60,766 nucleotides of DNA, from the NCBI RefSeq assembly GCF_000786205.1, contig NZ_JROH01000021.1:1-60766 (forward strand), written 5' to 3'. A program made the translations under genes and the position numbers. Positions 38,111 to 47,615 of the stretch are shown here, one piece after another (positions within the stretch are counted from its first letter, which is position 1; the number at the start of each line of letters is the position of its first letter). The stretch comes from Sphingomonas sp. 37zxx (GTDB taxonomy: Bacteria > Pseudomonadota > Alphaproteobacteria > Sphingomonadales > Sphingomonadaceae). Below the pieces are notes generated by a model that worked only from the letters and a program-made list of their open reading frames with translations, ran no database searches and was not told the origin of the DNA.

Positions 38111-41103
38111 CCGGCTGTCGCGCGCTGTTGCTGGCCTGTGCCGCGCTGATCCCCGCCGCGATCCCCGCGCAGGCGCAGGTGTCGCGCCCGACCGCCAATT
38201 TCGACGCGCCGGTGCAGCAATTCGGGCGCGTCGGCTTCGATGCGCGATCGCTGCTGATCGATGGCAAGCGCACCATCATCTGGAGCGCCGAAATCCATGC
38301 GTTCCGCCTGCCGAGCCCCGATTTGTGGCGCGACATGCTGCAAAAGATGAGGGCGAACGGCTTCAACACCGTCGCATTATATTTCGACTGGGGATTCCAC
38401 AGCCCGAAACGCGGCGTGTATGATTTCGACGGCATCCGCGACATCGACCGGCTGCTGACGATCGCCGCCGAAGAGGGGCTGTACGTGATGACTCGCGCCG
38501 GCCCCTATGTGAATGCCGAACTGACGCGCGGCGGCTATCCCGGCTGGCTGGTCAACCAGCGCGCCCGCGCGCGCACCGACGATCCCGATTATCTGGCGGC
38601 GGCGGACGAATGGCTGACGCAGGTCAACGCGATCATCGCCCGCCACCAGATCAACGGCGGCAAGGGCAGTGTGATCCTGCACCAGATCGAAAACGAGCTG
38701 GCGCTGACCACCCCCTCGCAGCGCCGCTATATGGATCACCTATATGCCAAGGCACGCGCCGACGGCATTACCGTGCCGATCTTTCACAACGACCAGGGCC
38801 GCAACGGCTATTGGGTGCCCAAGGGCGCGAATGTCGAAAAGACCGTCGAAGGCCCGGTCGATCTATATGCGTTCGATGGCTATCCCGGCGGCACCTGCAC
38901 CGTGCAGGGCGAACCGACGCGCGGCGCGCCGGCCCCCGATTGGGGCTTTTACGGCACCGGCGGCGCGCGCGGCGGCGCTTCGGCCAGCCCCAACACGCCG
39001 GGTTTCGCGGCGGAGTTCGGCGGCGGCTGGTTCGATTATTGGGGGTCGAATGGCGGCTATGCCTGCAACGCGATCCAGCGCGGGCGGCGCTATCAGCGCG
39101 TCTTTTATGGCACCAATCTGGTCAACGGGATTTCGATCCAGAGCTTCTACATGGGGTTTGGCGGCACCAGTTGGGGCTGGCTGCCGGGGCCGGTGGTGTT
39201 CACCAGCTATGATTATGGCGCGGCGATCAGCGAAACCCGCGAGGTGCGCGACAAGCTGCTCGAACTGAAGCAGCTCGGCGGCCTCATCGCCTCGGTCCCC
39301 GATCTGGCGGGCATGATTCCTGCCGGGCCGGTCGAGGTGTCGACCCCCGACATCCAGGTCTATCACAACAAGTCACCCGAAACCGACGCCCGCTTCCTGC
39401 TGGTCACGCACAAACCGTCGGTGTCGACCGCCAATGCCAGCTTCACGATCAGCGCCGCGCTGCCCGACGGGCAATATACGCTGTCGATGAAGCTCAATGG
39501 CTATGACGCCAAATGGCTGGTGGCGGGCGTGACGCTTGGCGGCCAGCGGCTGGTCTATTCGACCAGCGAAGTGCAGACGGTGATGGCGCGCGGCGGCGAG
39601 ACGCTGGCATTGCTCTATGGCCGCGCGGGCGAAGATGGGCAGACCGTGCTGCGCTATGCTTCGGCCCCGCGCGTGACGGTGCTCGACGGCGACGTTCGCC
39701 ACCGCTTCGATGCGGCGAGGGGCGATCTGGTGCTCGATTACCCGCATCAGGGGCTGACGCGGCTGCGGATCGAGGGGGGCGGTCGCCCGGCGATGACGCT
39801 GCTGCTGGCCGACGAACCCGAAGCGATGCGCTTCTGGCGCGATGGCGACACGCTGGTGCGCGGGCCGCAACTGGTGCGCGATGCCAGCGTCACGCGCGGC
39901 AGGCTGGCGCTGACCGGCGATACCGCGGCGCAAAGCCCGCTCGAAATCTGGGTACCCGCGCAGGTTCGCAGCATCCGTTGGAACGGCCAGCCGATCGCCA
40001 CCACCGCCGGCATCGGCGGCAGCCGGATCGCGACCGCCCCGCTTGCCGGCCCGACCGACTTCGCGCTGCCCGATCTGGCGCAATGGCGCACCGCCACCGG
40101 CTCGCCCGAAATCGCCCCCGATTTCGATGACTCGCGCTGGCAGGCGATCGACCATCGCGCCAATGCCAGCACCACGCGGCCCCCCGATGGCCAGCCGAAC
40201 ATGGGCATGGACGCCTATGGCTTTCACGAAGGCGATGTCTGGTATCGCGGTCGTTTCAAGGGCGGGGCCGATGCCAGGAAACTGGCGATCCATTATGGCG
40301 CGGGCGGCGCTGGGATGGTGCAGGTCTTCCTCGACGGCAAGTTCGTCGGCCAGGATGAACTGGCAGGCGGCCTGCCGCGTCCGATCACCACCGGCACCGC
40401 CAGCTTCGATCTGCCCGCCGCCGCGCAGGCACCCGGCGAGCATGTGCTGAGCATCATGGTCCGCAACAACGGCCATAACTGGGATCTCGACGCCGACGAC
40501 TTCCACAAGGAAGCACGCGGGCTGGTATCGGCGACGCTGATCGCGCCGGGCGGGCGCAGCTTTGCCCAGCCGATCGCGTGGAAGATCAACGGCCGCGAAG
40601 GTGGCGAGGATATTGTCGATCGTGTGCGCGGCGTGCCCAATAATGGCGGCCTTTCGGGCGAACGGCTCGGCTGGCATCTGCCGGGCTTCGACGACACCGG
40701 CTGGCAGGCCGCGACGATCCCGGCGACGACCGCGGCAGCGGGCACAAGCTGGTATCGCACCAGCTTCGACCTGGCGGTGCCGCGCGGGCAGGATGCGACG
40801 ATCGGCGTCGAATTCGGCGATCCGCTGACGCCGCGTTCGCCGGTCAGTTATCGCGTACTGCTGTTCGTCAATGGCTGGCACATGGGCCAGTTCATCGCGC
40901 ATGTCGGCCCGCAGCGGACCTTCCCGATCCCCGAGGGTATATTGAACCATCGCGGGCGCAACAGCATCGCGCTGGCGGTGACGTCGGACGGCGCGCCCGG
41001 CAATGCGCTCGAGGCGGTGAAACTGGTCACCTTGCGAAACGTGCGCGGCGGCTTGGCCGTGCGGAACGTGCCCGCACCCCGATCGCTTGCCGAGATGCCC
41101 TGA
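38107..41103 (+). CDS. GH35 beta-galactosidase, exported
   Basis: 998 residues from ATG 38107, coupled to rhaM by a 4-bp overlap. Signal MTGCRALLLACAALIPAAIPAQAQ. The GH35 TIM barrel runs from about residue 40: LLIDGKRTIIWSAEIHAFRL, RDMLQKMRANGFNTVALYF, RAGPYVNAELTRGGYPGWLV and HQIENEL with acid/base Glu197; the nucleophile is probably in FAAEFGGGWFDYWG. Two or three beta-sandwich domains follow, including WYRGRFKG and SWYRTSFDLAVP jelly rolls. It removes beta-linked galactose from RG-I galactan or arabinogalactan side chains in the periplasm. Confidence 0.93.
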   Translation: MTGCRALLLACAALIPAAIPAQAQVSRPTANFDAPVQQFGRVGFDARSLLIDGKRTIIWSAEIHAFRLPSPDLWRDMLQKMRANGFNTVALYFDWGFHSPKRGVYDFDGIRDIDRLLTIAAEEGLYVMTRAGPYVNAELTRGGYPGWLVNQRARARTDDPDYLAAADEWLTQVNAIIARHQINGGKGSVILHQIENELALTTPSQRRYMDHLYAKARADGITVPIFHNDQGRNGYWVPKGANVEKTVEGPVDLYAFDGYPGGTCTVQGEPTRGAPAPDWGFYGTGGARGGASASPNTPGFAAEFGGGWFDYWGSNGGYACNAIQRGRRYQRVFYGTNLVNGISIQSFYMGFGGTSWGWLPGPVVFTSYDYGAAISETREVRDKLLELKQLGGLIASVPDLAGMIPAGPVEVSTPDIQVYHNKSPETDARFLLVTHKPSVSTANASFTISAALPDGQYTLSMKLNGYDAKWLVAGVTLGGQRLVYSTSEVQTVMARGGETLALLYGRAGEDGQTVLRYASAPRVTVLDGDVRHRFDAARGDLVLDYPHQGLTRLRIEGGGRPAMTLLLADEPEAMRFWRDGDTLVRGPQLVRDASVTRGRLALTGDTAAQSPLEIWVPAQVRSIRWNGQPIATTAGIGGSRIATAPLAGPTDFALPDLAQWRTATGSPEIAPDFDDSRWQAIDHRANASTTRPPDGQPNMGMDAYGFHEGDVWYRGRFKGGADARKLAIHYGAGGAGMVQVFLDGKFVGQDELAGGLPRPITTGTASFDLPAAAQAPGEHVLSIMVRNNGHNWDLDADDFHKEARGLVSATLIAPGGRSFAQPIAWKINGREGGEDIVDRVRGVPNNGGLSGERLGWHLPGFDDTGWQAATIPATTAAAGTSWYRTSFDLAVPRGQDATIGVEFGDPLTPRSPVSYRVLLFVNGWHMGQFIAHVGPQRTFPIPEGILNHRGRNSIALAVTSDGAPGNALEAVKLVTLRNVRGGLAVRNVPAPRSLAEMP

Positions 41104-41145
41104 CCCCGCCCTTTCCTCTTCGCCCCCTTCCCTTCGGAGCACTTC

Positions 41146-42258
41146 ATGGCCGCGCTTACCCACGACATTCCCCGCCACAGCATCACCGGCGCGATCGACC
41201 TGCTGATGCACAATCTGGTCAACATCAAGGACGAGACCGGCGCATTCCTGCTGCATCTGGAAGATGGCCGGATCATCGACACCAAGGGTTGGGCCGGATG
41301 GGAATGGACCCATGGCATCGGCCTGTTCGGCATGTGGCGTTATTTCGAACAGACCGGCGATGCCAAGGCGCTGGCGATCATCAAGCAATGGTTCGAGGAT
41401 CGGTTCGCCGAGGGGACGCCGACCAAGAACATCAATACGATGGCCCCGTTCATCACCCTTGCCTATCTGTACGAGCATCAGCCCGATCCGCGCTATTTGC
41501 CCTATCTCGACACCTGGGCCGAATGGCTGATGGCCCCCGACGGCCTGCCCAAGACCGAAGAGGGCGGGTTTCAGCACATCGTCTATAACGACGAAAATCC
41601 CGGCGAAATGTGGGACGACACGCTGATGATGAGCGTGCTGCCGCTCGCCAAGATCGGCCTGCTGCTCAACCGCCCGCATTATGTCGAGGAGGCCAAGCGC
41701 CAGTTCCTGGTCCACGTCAAATATCTGTTCGATAAAAAGACCGGGCTGTGGTTCCACGGCTGGGACTTTAACGGGCGGCACAATTTCGCCGAGGCATTGT
41801 GGGCGCGCGGCAATTGCTGGGTGACGATCGCGATTCCTGAGATCATCGAAATCCTCGATCTGCCGCAAGGCGATGCGTTCCGCACCTTCCTGATCGACAC
41901 GCTGGCGGCGCAGGTGAAGACGCTGGCCGAAACGCAGGACGAAAGCGGGCTGTGGCACACGCTGATTGTCGATCCGACCAGCTATCTCGAAGCATCGGCG
42001 GCGGCGGGCTTTGCCTATGGTATCCTGAAGGCAGTGCGAAAGGGCTATCTGCCGCGCCATTATGAGGCGGTCGGGATCAAAGCGGTGCGCGGCGTGCTCG
42101 CGAATATCGACGAGGCCGGCGAATTGAAGCAAGTCAGCTTCGGCACCGCGATGGGCGACACCCAGCAATTCTATAAGGACATCGCACTCACCTCGATGCC
42201 CTATGGCCAAAGCCTGGCGATCTGCGCGCTGGGCGAATTCCTGCGGACCTATATCTGA
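41146..42258 (+). CDS. cytosolic GH105 unsaturated rhamnogalacturonyl hydrolase (YteR-like)
   Basis: 370 residues and no signal peptide, in contrast to the exported GH105 at 20330. Alpha/alpha-barrel motifs: GWAGWEWTHGIGLFGMWRYF, NINTMAPFITLAYLYE, GEMWDDTLMMSVLPLAKIG (catalytic-type Asp), FAEALWARGNCWVTIAIPEI and ASAAAGFAYGILKAVRKGYL. These are the YteR/YesR signatures. It cleaves imported unsaturated galacturonyl-rhamnose into rhamnose and 5-keto-4-deoxyuronate, which KduI (60412) then isomerises. A CGGAGC site precedes the start; its stop overlaps the GH115 ATG (TGATG). Confidence 0.94.
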   Translation: MAALTHDIPRHSITGAIDLLMHNLVNIKDETGAFLLHLEDGRIIDTKGWAGWEWTHGIGLFGMWRYFEQTGDAKALAIIKQWFEDRFAEGTPTKNINTMAPFITLAYLYEHQPDPRYLPYLDTWAEWLMAPDGLPKTEEGGFQHIVYNDENPGEMWDDTLMMSVLPLAKIGLLLNRPHYVEEAKRQFLVHVKYLFDKKTGLWFHGWDFNGRHNFAEALWARGNCWVTIAIPEIIEILDLPQGDAFRTFLIDTLAAQVKTLAETQDESGLWHTLIVDPTSYLEASAAAGFAYGILKAVRKGYLPRHYEAVGIKAVRGVLANIDEAGELKQVSFGTAMGDTQQFYKDIALTSMPYGQSLAICALGEFLRTYI

Positions 42259-44666
42259 TGTGGCGGCGGGTAATGGCGGCGCTCGCGCTGGCGCTGTCAT
42301 CGCCCGCCCTTGCGGCTGAGGACTGGATCAGCGGCATGGCGCTCCCCGGCGCGATCGCGCTCGCCGCCGATGGGCGGATGGCGCGGATCGTCACCGATCC
42401 CAACGACCATGCAGTGGTCGCGATCGCAGCGCAGGATCTGCGCGAGGATTTCGCCGCCGTCACCGGCGCGAAGGCGATAGGTGACACCCAGATATGGATC
42501 GGCACCTTAGGCAAGAACGCCGCGATCGACCGGCTGGCGGTCAGTGGGCGGATCGACGTCGCCCGGCTGCGCGGCGCATGGGAAAGCTTCCTGATCACCG
42601 TCGTCGATCGCCCTGCCCCCGGCGTCGCGCGTGCGCTGGTGATTGTCGGCAGCGATCGGCGCGGCACCGCCTTTGGCAGCTATGAACTGGCGCAGGCGAT
42701 CGGGGTGTCGCCCTGGGCCTGGTGGGCAGATGTCACCCCGGCCAAGCGCCCGGCGCTCTATGCCGCCGCGGGCACTCGCCGCTTCGGGCCGCCTTCGGTG
42801 CAATATCGCGGCATTTTCCTGAACGACGAAGATTGGGGGATGATCCCCTGGGCCGCCAATCATGCTCCCGACGAGGCGCCGATCGGGCCGAAGACGCATG
42901 CGCGCCTGTTCGAGCTGCTGCTGCGGCTGAAGGCCAATGTGTTCTGGCCCGCGATGCACAAGGTAACCCGCCCGTTCAACGCCGATCCCGCCAATGCCGC
43001 GCTCGCCGATCGCTATGCCATCGTCATGGGATCGAGCCATGCCGAGCCGGTGCTCCGCAACAATGTTGGCGAATGGACCGCGCCCGCCGCCGATTTCGAC
43101 TATGTCGCCAATGCCGGCGGCGTTCGCCGCTACTGGGCCGAGCGGGTGGGCACCAACGCCGGATACGAAAGCGTGTGGACGCTGGGGATGCGCGGCATCC
43201 ACGATAGCGGCATGGTCGGCCCGACCGATACCGACGATCGCCGCCGCGTGCTCGAACGCATCTTCGACGATCAACGCGCCCTGCTGGCCGGGGCCGGCAT
43301 CGCGGGCGCGCCGCAAGTGTTCACCCCCTATAAGGAAGTGCTCGACATTTATCGCGCCGGGCTGGCGGTGCCCGATGATGTCACGCTGATGTGGCCCGAC
43401 GATAATTTCGGCTATATCCGCCACTTCCCCGATGCCGCCGAGCGCGCGCGGCCCGGCGGGTCGGGGGTATATTATCACCTGTCCTATCTGGGCGCGCCGC
43501 TATCCTATCTGTGGCTGTCGACCACCCCGCCCGCACTGATCCGCGAGGAAATGGGGCGCGCCTGGGACCTGGGCGCGCGGCGGATGTGGGTAGCCAATGT
43601 CGGCGACCTCAAGCCCGCCGAACTCGCGACCGACTATTTCCTGGCGCTGGCCTGGGATGTCGATGGCACCCGCGCGCAATCGATCGACGGCTGGACCGCG
43701 GCATGGGCGGCGCATGCGATCGATCCGGCGCTGGCCGAACCCGTCGCGGCGATCATGGCCGAGCACCACCGGCTGAACTTCGCGCGCCGGCCCGAGCATC
43801 TGCAATGGTGGCTGCCCAATCAGAAGCCGCGCCCGAGCGGCCTGGCCGAAGCCGAGATCGCCGAGCGGCTGGCGGCGTTCGATCGCACCCTGGCGGCGCT
43901 CGATACGGTCGAGCCGGCGGTGCCGCCACATCGCCGCGATGCGTTCTTTCAATTGGTGCGCTATCCGGTCGAAGCCGCTGTAATGGCCAATCGCCGCATG
44001 TTCGCGATCGAGGCGCATGACCGGCTGCGCGATCGCAACCTGCCCGCAGCGGGCACCGCCGCCGAACAGGCACACGCCGCCGACGCGCGGATTGCGGCGC
44101 TTACCCACCAGTATAACGAGACGCTGGCGGGCGGAAAATGGCGCGGGATGATCGCGCCAGAACCTGCCGATGGCCAATGGCGAAGCTATCGCACCACGCC
44201 GGTGGCGCTTCCCCCGCGGTACGGCCCCACCGGCCCACTGCCCGCCTCCGCCGCCTCTCCGCCGATGATCGTGGTCGAGGCCGAAACGGCAAGCGGCGAC
44301 TGGCGGCGGATCGATGGGCTTGGCCGCAATGGCGGCGCGATCGGCTCGCGGGTCGATCGCGCGGTAGCGGGCGTGGCGGCAATGACGCTGCCACCGGGCA
44401 CTTGGTCGCTGTCGATCGAGCTGCTGCCCACCTACCCCGATCGCGACGGCGCGCCGATTGCCCTCGACGTGATCGTCGACGACCGCACGATCCCGGTGTC
44501 GGTGCCGCGCATGACGGGCGATCCCGGCTGGGCACAGGCGGTGCTCGACAACCGGATCACGGTCGAGCTGCCCGGCATGTTGGCGACAGGCTCGCACCGG
44601 ATCGAGCTGCGCGCCAATAGCGGCGGCGTGCTGATCGATCGGCTGATCGCACGGCCAGCGCGATAG
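42258..44666 (+). CDS. GH115-family alpha-glucuronidase-like protein, exported
   Basis: 802 residues with signal MWRRVMAALALALSSPALAA. GH115 text is extensive: GSYELAQAIGVSPWAWWADV, YRGIFLNDEDWGMIPWAANH, LLLRLKANVFWPAMHKVT, NAGYESVWTLGMRGIHDSGM, VTLMWPDDNFGYIRHFPD, YYHLSYLGAPLSYLWLST and VANVGDLKPAELATDYFLAL. The family removes glucuronic or 4-O-methylglucuronic acid from xylan, and some members act on arabinogalactan or RG-I side chains. The latter suits this RG-I operon, where it is the last gene and coupled to the GH105 by TGATG. Confidence 0.92.
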   Translation: MWRRVMAALALALSSPALAAEDWISGMALPGAIALAADGRMARIVTDPNDHAVVAIAAQDLREDFAAVTGAKAIGDTQIWIGTLGKNAAIDRLAVSGRIDVARLRGAWESFLITVVDRPAPGVARALVIVGSDRRGTAFGSYELAQAIGVSPWAWWADVTPAKRPALYAAAGTRRFGPPSVQYRGIFLNDEDWGMIPWAANHAPDEAPIGPKTHARLFELLLRLKANVFWPAMHKVTRPFNADPANAALADRYAIVMGSSHAEPVLRNNVGEWTAPAADFDYVANAGGVRRYWAERVGTNAGYESVWTLGMRGIHDSGMVGPTDTDDRRRVLERIFDDQRALLAGAGIAGAPQVFTPYKEVLDIYRAGLAVPDDVTLMWPDDNFGYIRHFPDAAERARPGGSGVYYHLSYLGAPLSYLWLSTTPPALIREEMGRAWDLGARRMWVANVGDLKPAELATDYFLALAWDVDGTRAQSIDGWTAAWAAHAIDPALAEPVAAIMAEHHRLNFARRPEHLQWWLPNQKPRPSGLAEAEIAERLAAFDRTLAALDTVEPAVPPHRRDAFFQLVRYPVEAAVMANRRMFAIEAHDRLRDRNLPAAGTAAEQAHAADARIAALTHQYNETLAGGKWRGMIAPEPADGQWRSYRTTPVALPPRYGPTGPLPASAASPPMIVVEAETASGDWRRIDGLGRNGGAIGSRVDRAVAGVAAMTLPPGTWSLSIELLPTYPDRDGAPIALDVIVDDRTIPVSVPRMTGDPGWAQAVLDNRITVELPGMLATGSHRIELRANSGGVLIDRLIARPAR

Positions 44667-44675
44667 CCGGGAACG

Positions 44676-46001
44676 CTACCGCGCCCTTGCGACCTCGACC
44701 GCATAGACATGGGTCGCGCCTTCGAAATTGCCGCGAAACACGATCCATTTACCGTCGGGGGTGAAGGTCATGTTGGGCTCCAACCGATAGTCATGCCCCC
44801 GCATATCGACCAGCTTCTCGGCAACCAGTGTACCCGGCGCAATCAGTTCGTCGGCATCGGGAGCACTGATCCCGGCGACGTCGGGGATGTCCCTTGGCGT
44901 GAACAGGTACAGATATTTGCCGTCGGGGGCCTTGGCGACCATCTCGCTGTCGCCGCCATCACCCGAAAAGCGCGTGCCATCAGGCGACTGGTAATAATGC
45001 ACCGACCATTGATTGCGCTCCACCTTATACTGGCGGCGCTTGCCGGTGGTGAGCTCGTATCCGGCCAGCCAGAACACCTCGCCGCGCGGGGTTTGCAGAT
45101 CGTACCAGATCGTCTTGCCGTCGCTTGAGAAGAATTCGTGGCCGGCGATTTCCATGTTCATCGTGCGCTTGTGGACCTGGCGCTTGCCCGTTCCATCGGC
45201 GCGGATCGTCCAGATTCGGTCGACCTTGTGCCACGGCCCTTCATGGCAATACATGATCTGCTGCGGATCGGTGGGCGAGAATTGGACATGGTTGAGCCAG
45301 TCGGTGGAGGCGGTCACCACCCGGCGCGCGCCGGTCTTCACGTCGATGGTGAAGATTTCCATCGGGATTCGCGCTTCGAGCCGTTCGTTCAGCCGCACCT
45401 CCTTGGCATCGGCAAAGCTCAGCGGCTGGCCGTCCCTACCGGTGGCGGCATAGTCATATTCGCCGGGGCCGACCTTGCGCCCAACGGCGCTGCGATCTTG
45501 CTGGCGGGTGCCGTCGGGGCGCAAATCCTGATTGCCCAGCGCGACTTGCCCCAGCAAGAGCGTCTCGTCGGCGTTGATCGATCCGATCGTGCCGGCGGGC
45601 ACATCGGCGATCTTGCGGCTGCGTCCGGTATCAATGTCGACCGCGAAGATCGTCTGCCCGCCGCCGGCATCGTCGCGCGCGCGGTTGCTGTAATAGGCGG
45701 TGCGGCTGCGCCGGCCAGTGAATAGCAGCGCGATCCCCGGTTGCTTAACCAGCGGCGTCACCGCCCAGCTTTTCAGATCGACGACCGCGATCCCATCGGG
45801 CACCGCCATCACCATCTTGTCGCCCTGCGGCGTGTAGCTGTTCTGATGGAAATACAGGCTGATGCTGTCGGGCACCTGGCTGACGCGCACGATCCGATGC
45901 CCGGTAAGCGTATCCACCCATTGCCGCGCGGGCTGTGCCACGGCAGGTGAAGCGATATGGACGGCCATCACGGCCAACCCGATCCAACGCCGCAAACCCA
46001 T
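44676..46001 (-). CDS. oligogalacturonate lyase PL22 with signal peptide
   Basis: 441 residues from ATG 46001 behind GGAGAGG; a reading back to 46337 overlaps the GPH gene and is rejected. Signal-like N-terminus MGLRRWIGLAVMAVHIASPA, cleavage near AVAQ. The seven-bladed propeller of PL22 is seen in SQVPDSISLYFHQNSYTPQG, WLNHVQFSPTDPQQIMYCHE, IWYDLQTPRGEVFWLAGYEL and NQWSVHYYQSPDGTRFSGDG, where His and Gln are metal-site candidates. The enzyme splits unsaturated digalacturonate to 5-keto-4-deoxyuronate. Textbook Ogl is cytoplasmic, so a secreted form is notable. It diverges from the GPH transporter. Confidence 0.92.
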   Translation of the reverse strand: MGLRRWIGLAVMAVHIASPAVAQPARQWVDTLTGHRIVRVSQVPDSISLYFHQNSYTPQGDKMVMAVPDGIAVVDLKSWAVTPLVKQPGIALLFTGRRSRTAYYSNRARDDAGGGQTIFAVDIDTGRSRKIADVPAGTIGSINADETLLLGQVALGNQDLRPDGTRQQDRSAVGRKVGPGEYDYAATGRDGQPLSFADAKEVRLNERLEARIPMEIFTIDVKTGARRVVTASTDWLNHVQFSPTDPQQIMYCHEGPWHKVDRIWTIRADGTGKRQVHKRTMNMEIAGHEFFSSDGKTIWYDLQTPRGEVFWLAGYELTTGKRRQYKVERNQWSVHYYQSPDGTRFSGDGGDSEMVAKAPDGKYLYLFTPRDIPDVAGISAPDADELIAPGTLVAEKLVDMRGHDYRLEPNMTFTPDGKWIVFRGNFEGATHVYAVEVARAR

Positions 46002-46025
46002 CCGCCTCTCCGCTTGCCAGTTCCA

Positions 46026-46037
46026 CATTATGTGATA
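46026..46037. promoter_or_regulatory. CATTATGTGATA motif in PL22/GPH promoter
   Basis: A 12-mer identical to 54106-54117 in the rhamnonate-dehydratase/IclR divergent promoter, located between divergent PL22 and transporter genes, 25 bp upstream of the PL22 ATG. Its TAT-GTG-ATA core is self-complementary apart from the centre. Candidate operator of a shared regulator, possibly the IclR protein. Confidence 0.5.
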
Positions 46038-46112
46038 GTTATTCAACATATGAGCATTTAAGCCCGGGCAGCACAAGCCCGTACAGGGGCTATCCAAGGG
46101 AGGGGTCAGGCG

Positions 46113-47615
46113 TTGACAGCACCAGCATCGGGACGGCCCGTCCGGCTGATAAACTACATCGCCTATGGCTCGAACGACGTGCTCGGGGCCGGGTCGATGG
46201 CGGTGATCTCGGGCTGGGTGCTGATCTTCTACACCCAGTTTTGCGGGCTGTCGGCGGGTCAGGCGGCGCTGATCTTCGCCGTCGCGCGTATCCTCGATGC
46301 GATCGCCTCGCCGCTGATCGGCTATGTCTCCGATCATTTCGGCGATACCGCGCTTGGCCGGCGTTTCGGGCGGCGGCGCTTCTTCATCATCGCCGCGATC
46401 CCGCTATTGCCAAGCTTCGCGCTGATGTGGCTGCCGGGCCAGACCTTCCCCTATTACCTGGCTACCTATGTGTTTTTCGAGCTGGTCTATGCCAGCGTCA
46501 TCATCCCCTACGAAACGCTCGCCGCCGAAATGTCTAGCGATTACAAGACCAAGGCAAAGTTCGCCGGCGCGCGCATCCTGTTCGGCCAAAGCGCGGCGAT
46601 CCTGGCGGGTTTCCTGCCATTGTGGCTGATCAACGCGCTTGGCCGCGACAGCGCCGATACCTTCTTTTGGATGGGCTGTATCTTTGCCGCGTTGTTCATG
46701 GCGACGGCGGGCTTCCTCTATGCCTTTAGCTGGGAGCGCGAGCGCAAGGTGTCGGCGGTGCCCACCAGCGGCGGCGGCGCGGGATCGGCGTTCAAGGCGC
46801 TGTATCGCAACCTGTTCTCGACCATGCGGATCCGCGCATTCCGGCTGCATCTGGGCATGTATCTGGGCGGCTATATCAGCCAGGATATTTTCAACGCCGC
46901 CTTCACCTTCTTCGTCATCTTCGCGCTGGCGGGATCGACGGCGGTGGCGTCGGGGCTGCTGGGTACGATGTATATCGTCCAGTTCGTCGCGGTGATCCTG
47001 GCGATCAACCTGGCGCTACGCGCGTCGCCCGCCTTTGCCTATCGGCTCGCGGCGATGGCGTTCGGTGCCGGCGTCGTCGTGTTGCTGGCATTGTGGTTCG
47101 GCGGATTGACCGCGACCAGCCCGTGGATCTGGGCGGCGATCGGGCTTGCGGGCTTGGGGCGCGGCGCGCTCAACTACATCCCCTGGGCGACATATAATTA
47201 CATGGCCGATGTCGACGAGATCGTGACCGGCCAGCGCCGCGAGGGCAGCTTTGCCGGGGTCATGACCTTCATCCGCAAGGCGACCCAGGCCGCCGCGGTC
47301 GCGGGCGTCGGGCTGATGATGGAAGCCGGCGGGTTCATATCGGGTGCGCCGGTGCAAAGCGGCGCGGCGGTCAACACGATCGCGCTGATCCTGGGCATCG
47401 GCACCATCGCGGTGCTGGCGGCGGGCATCTTGGTGTCGCTTCGCTTCCGCCTCGATCCCGCCACGCACAAGGTGCTGATGGACGAGATCGAACGGCTGCG
47501 CGCCGCCGATCCCACGCCCCCCGCGCCCGAACATCGCGCGATCGTCGAGGATCTGTCGGGCTGGCGCTATGACCAGCTTTGGGGCCGCAACCCGGTGGCC
47601 GGCACCGCCCGGTGA
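46113..47615 (+). CDS. GPH-family (glycoside-pentoside-hexuronide) transporter
   Basis: 500 residues from TTG 46113, supported by AAGGGAGGGG at 46096-46105 with 7-nt spacing. Twelve membrane helices; GPH/MelB-type motifs YGSNDVLGAGSMAVISGWVL, ARILDAIASPLIGYVSDHFG, RFGRRRFFIIAAIPLL and VIIPYETLAAEMSSDYKTKA. The family (PF13347) symports glycosides and hexuronides with H+ or Na+. Beside an oligogalacturonate lyase it most likely imports uronate mono- or disaccharides, such as unsaturated galacturonates or RG-I disaccharide, across the inner membrane. Its stop overlaps the GTG of the GH43 remnant. Confidence 0.92.
   Translation: MTAPASGRPVRLINYIAYGSNDVLGAGSMAVISGWVLIFYTQFCGLSAGQAALIFAVARILDAIASPLIGYVSDHFGDTALGRRFGRRRFFIIAAIPLLPSFALMWLPGQTFPYYLATYVFFELVYASVIIPYETLAAEMSSDYKTKAKFAGARILFGQSAAILAGFLPLWLINALGRDSADTFFWMGCIFAALFMATAGFLYAFSWERERKVSAVPTSGGGAGSAFKALYRNLFSTMRIRAFRLHLGMYLGGYISQDIFNAAFTFFVIFALAGSTAVASGLLGTMYIVQFVAVILAINLALRASPAFAYRLAAMAFGAGVVVLLALWFGGLTATSPWIWAAIGLAGLGRGALNYIPWATYNYMADVDEIVTGQRREGSFAGVMTFIRKATQAAAVAGVGLMMEAGGFISGAPVQSGAAVNTIALILGIGTIAVLAAGILVSLRFRLDPATHKVLMDEIERLRAADPTPPAPEHRAIVEDLSGWRYDQLWGRNPVAGTAR

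Noticed and set aside
39373..42300. 975-codon minus-strand open frame opposite GH35 and GH105
   Set aside because: Same reason: shadow of GH35 and the cytosolic GH105, with no family features.
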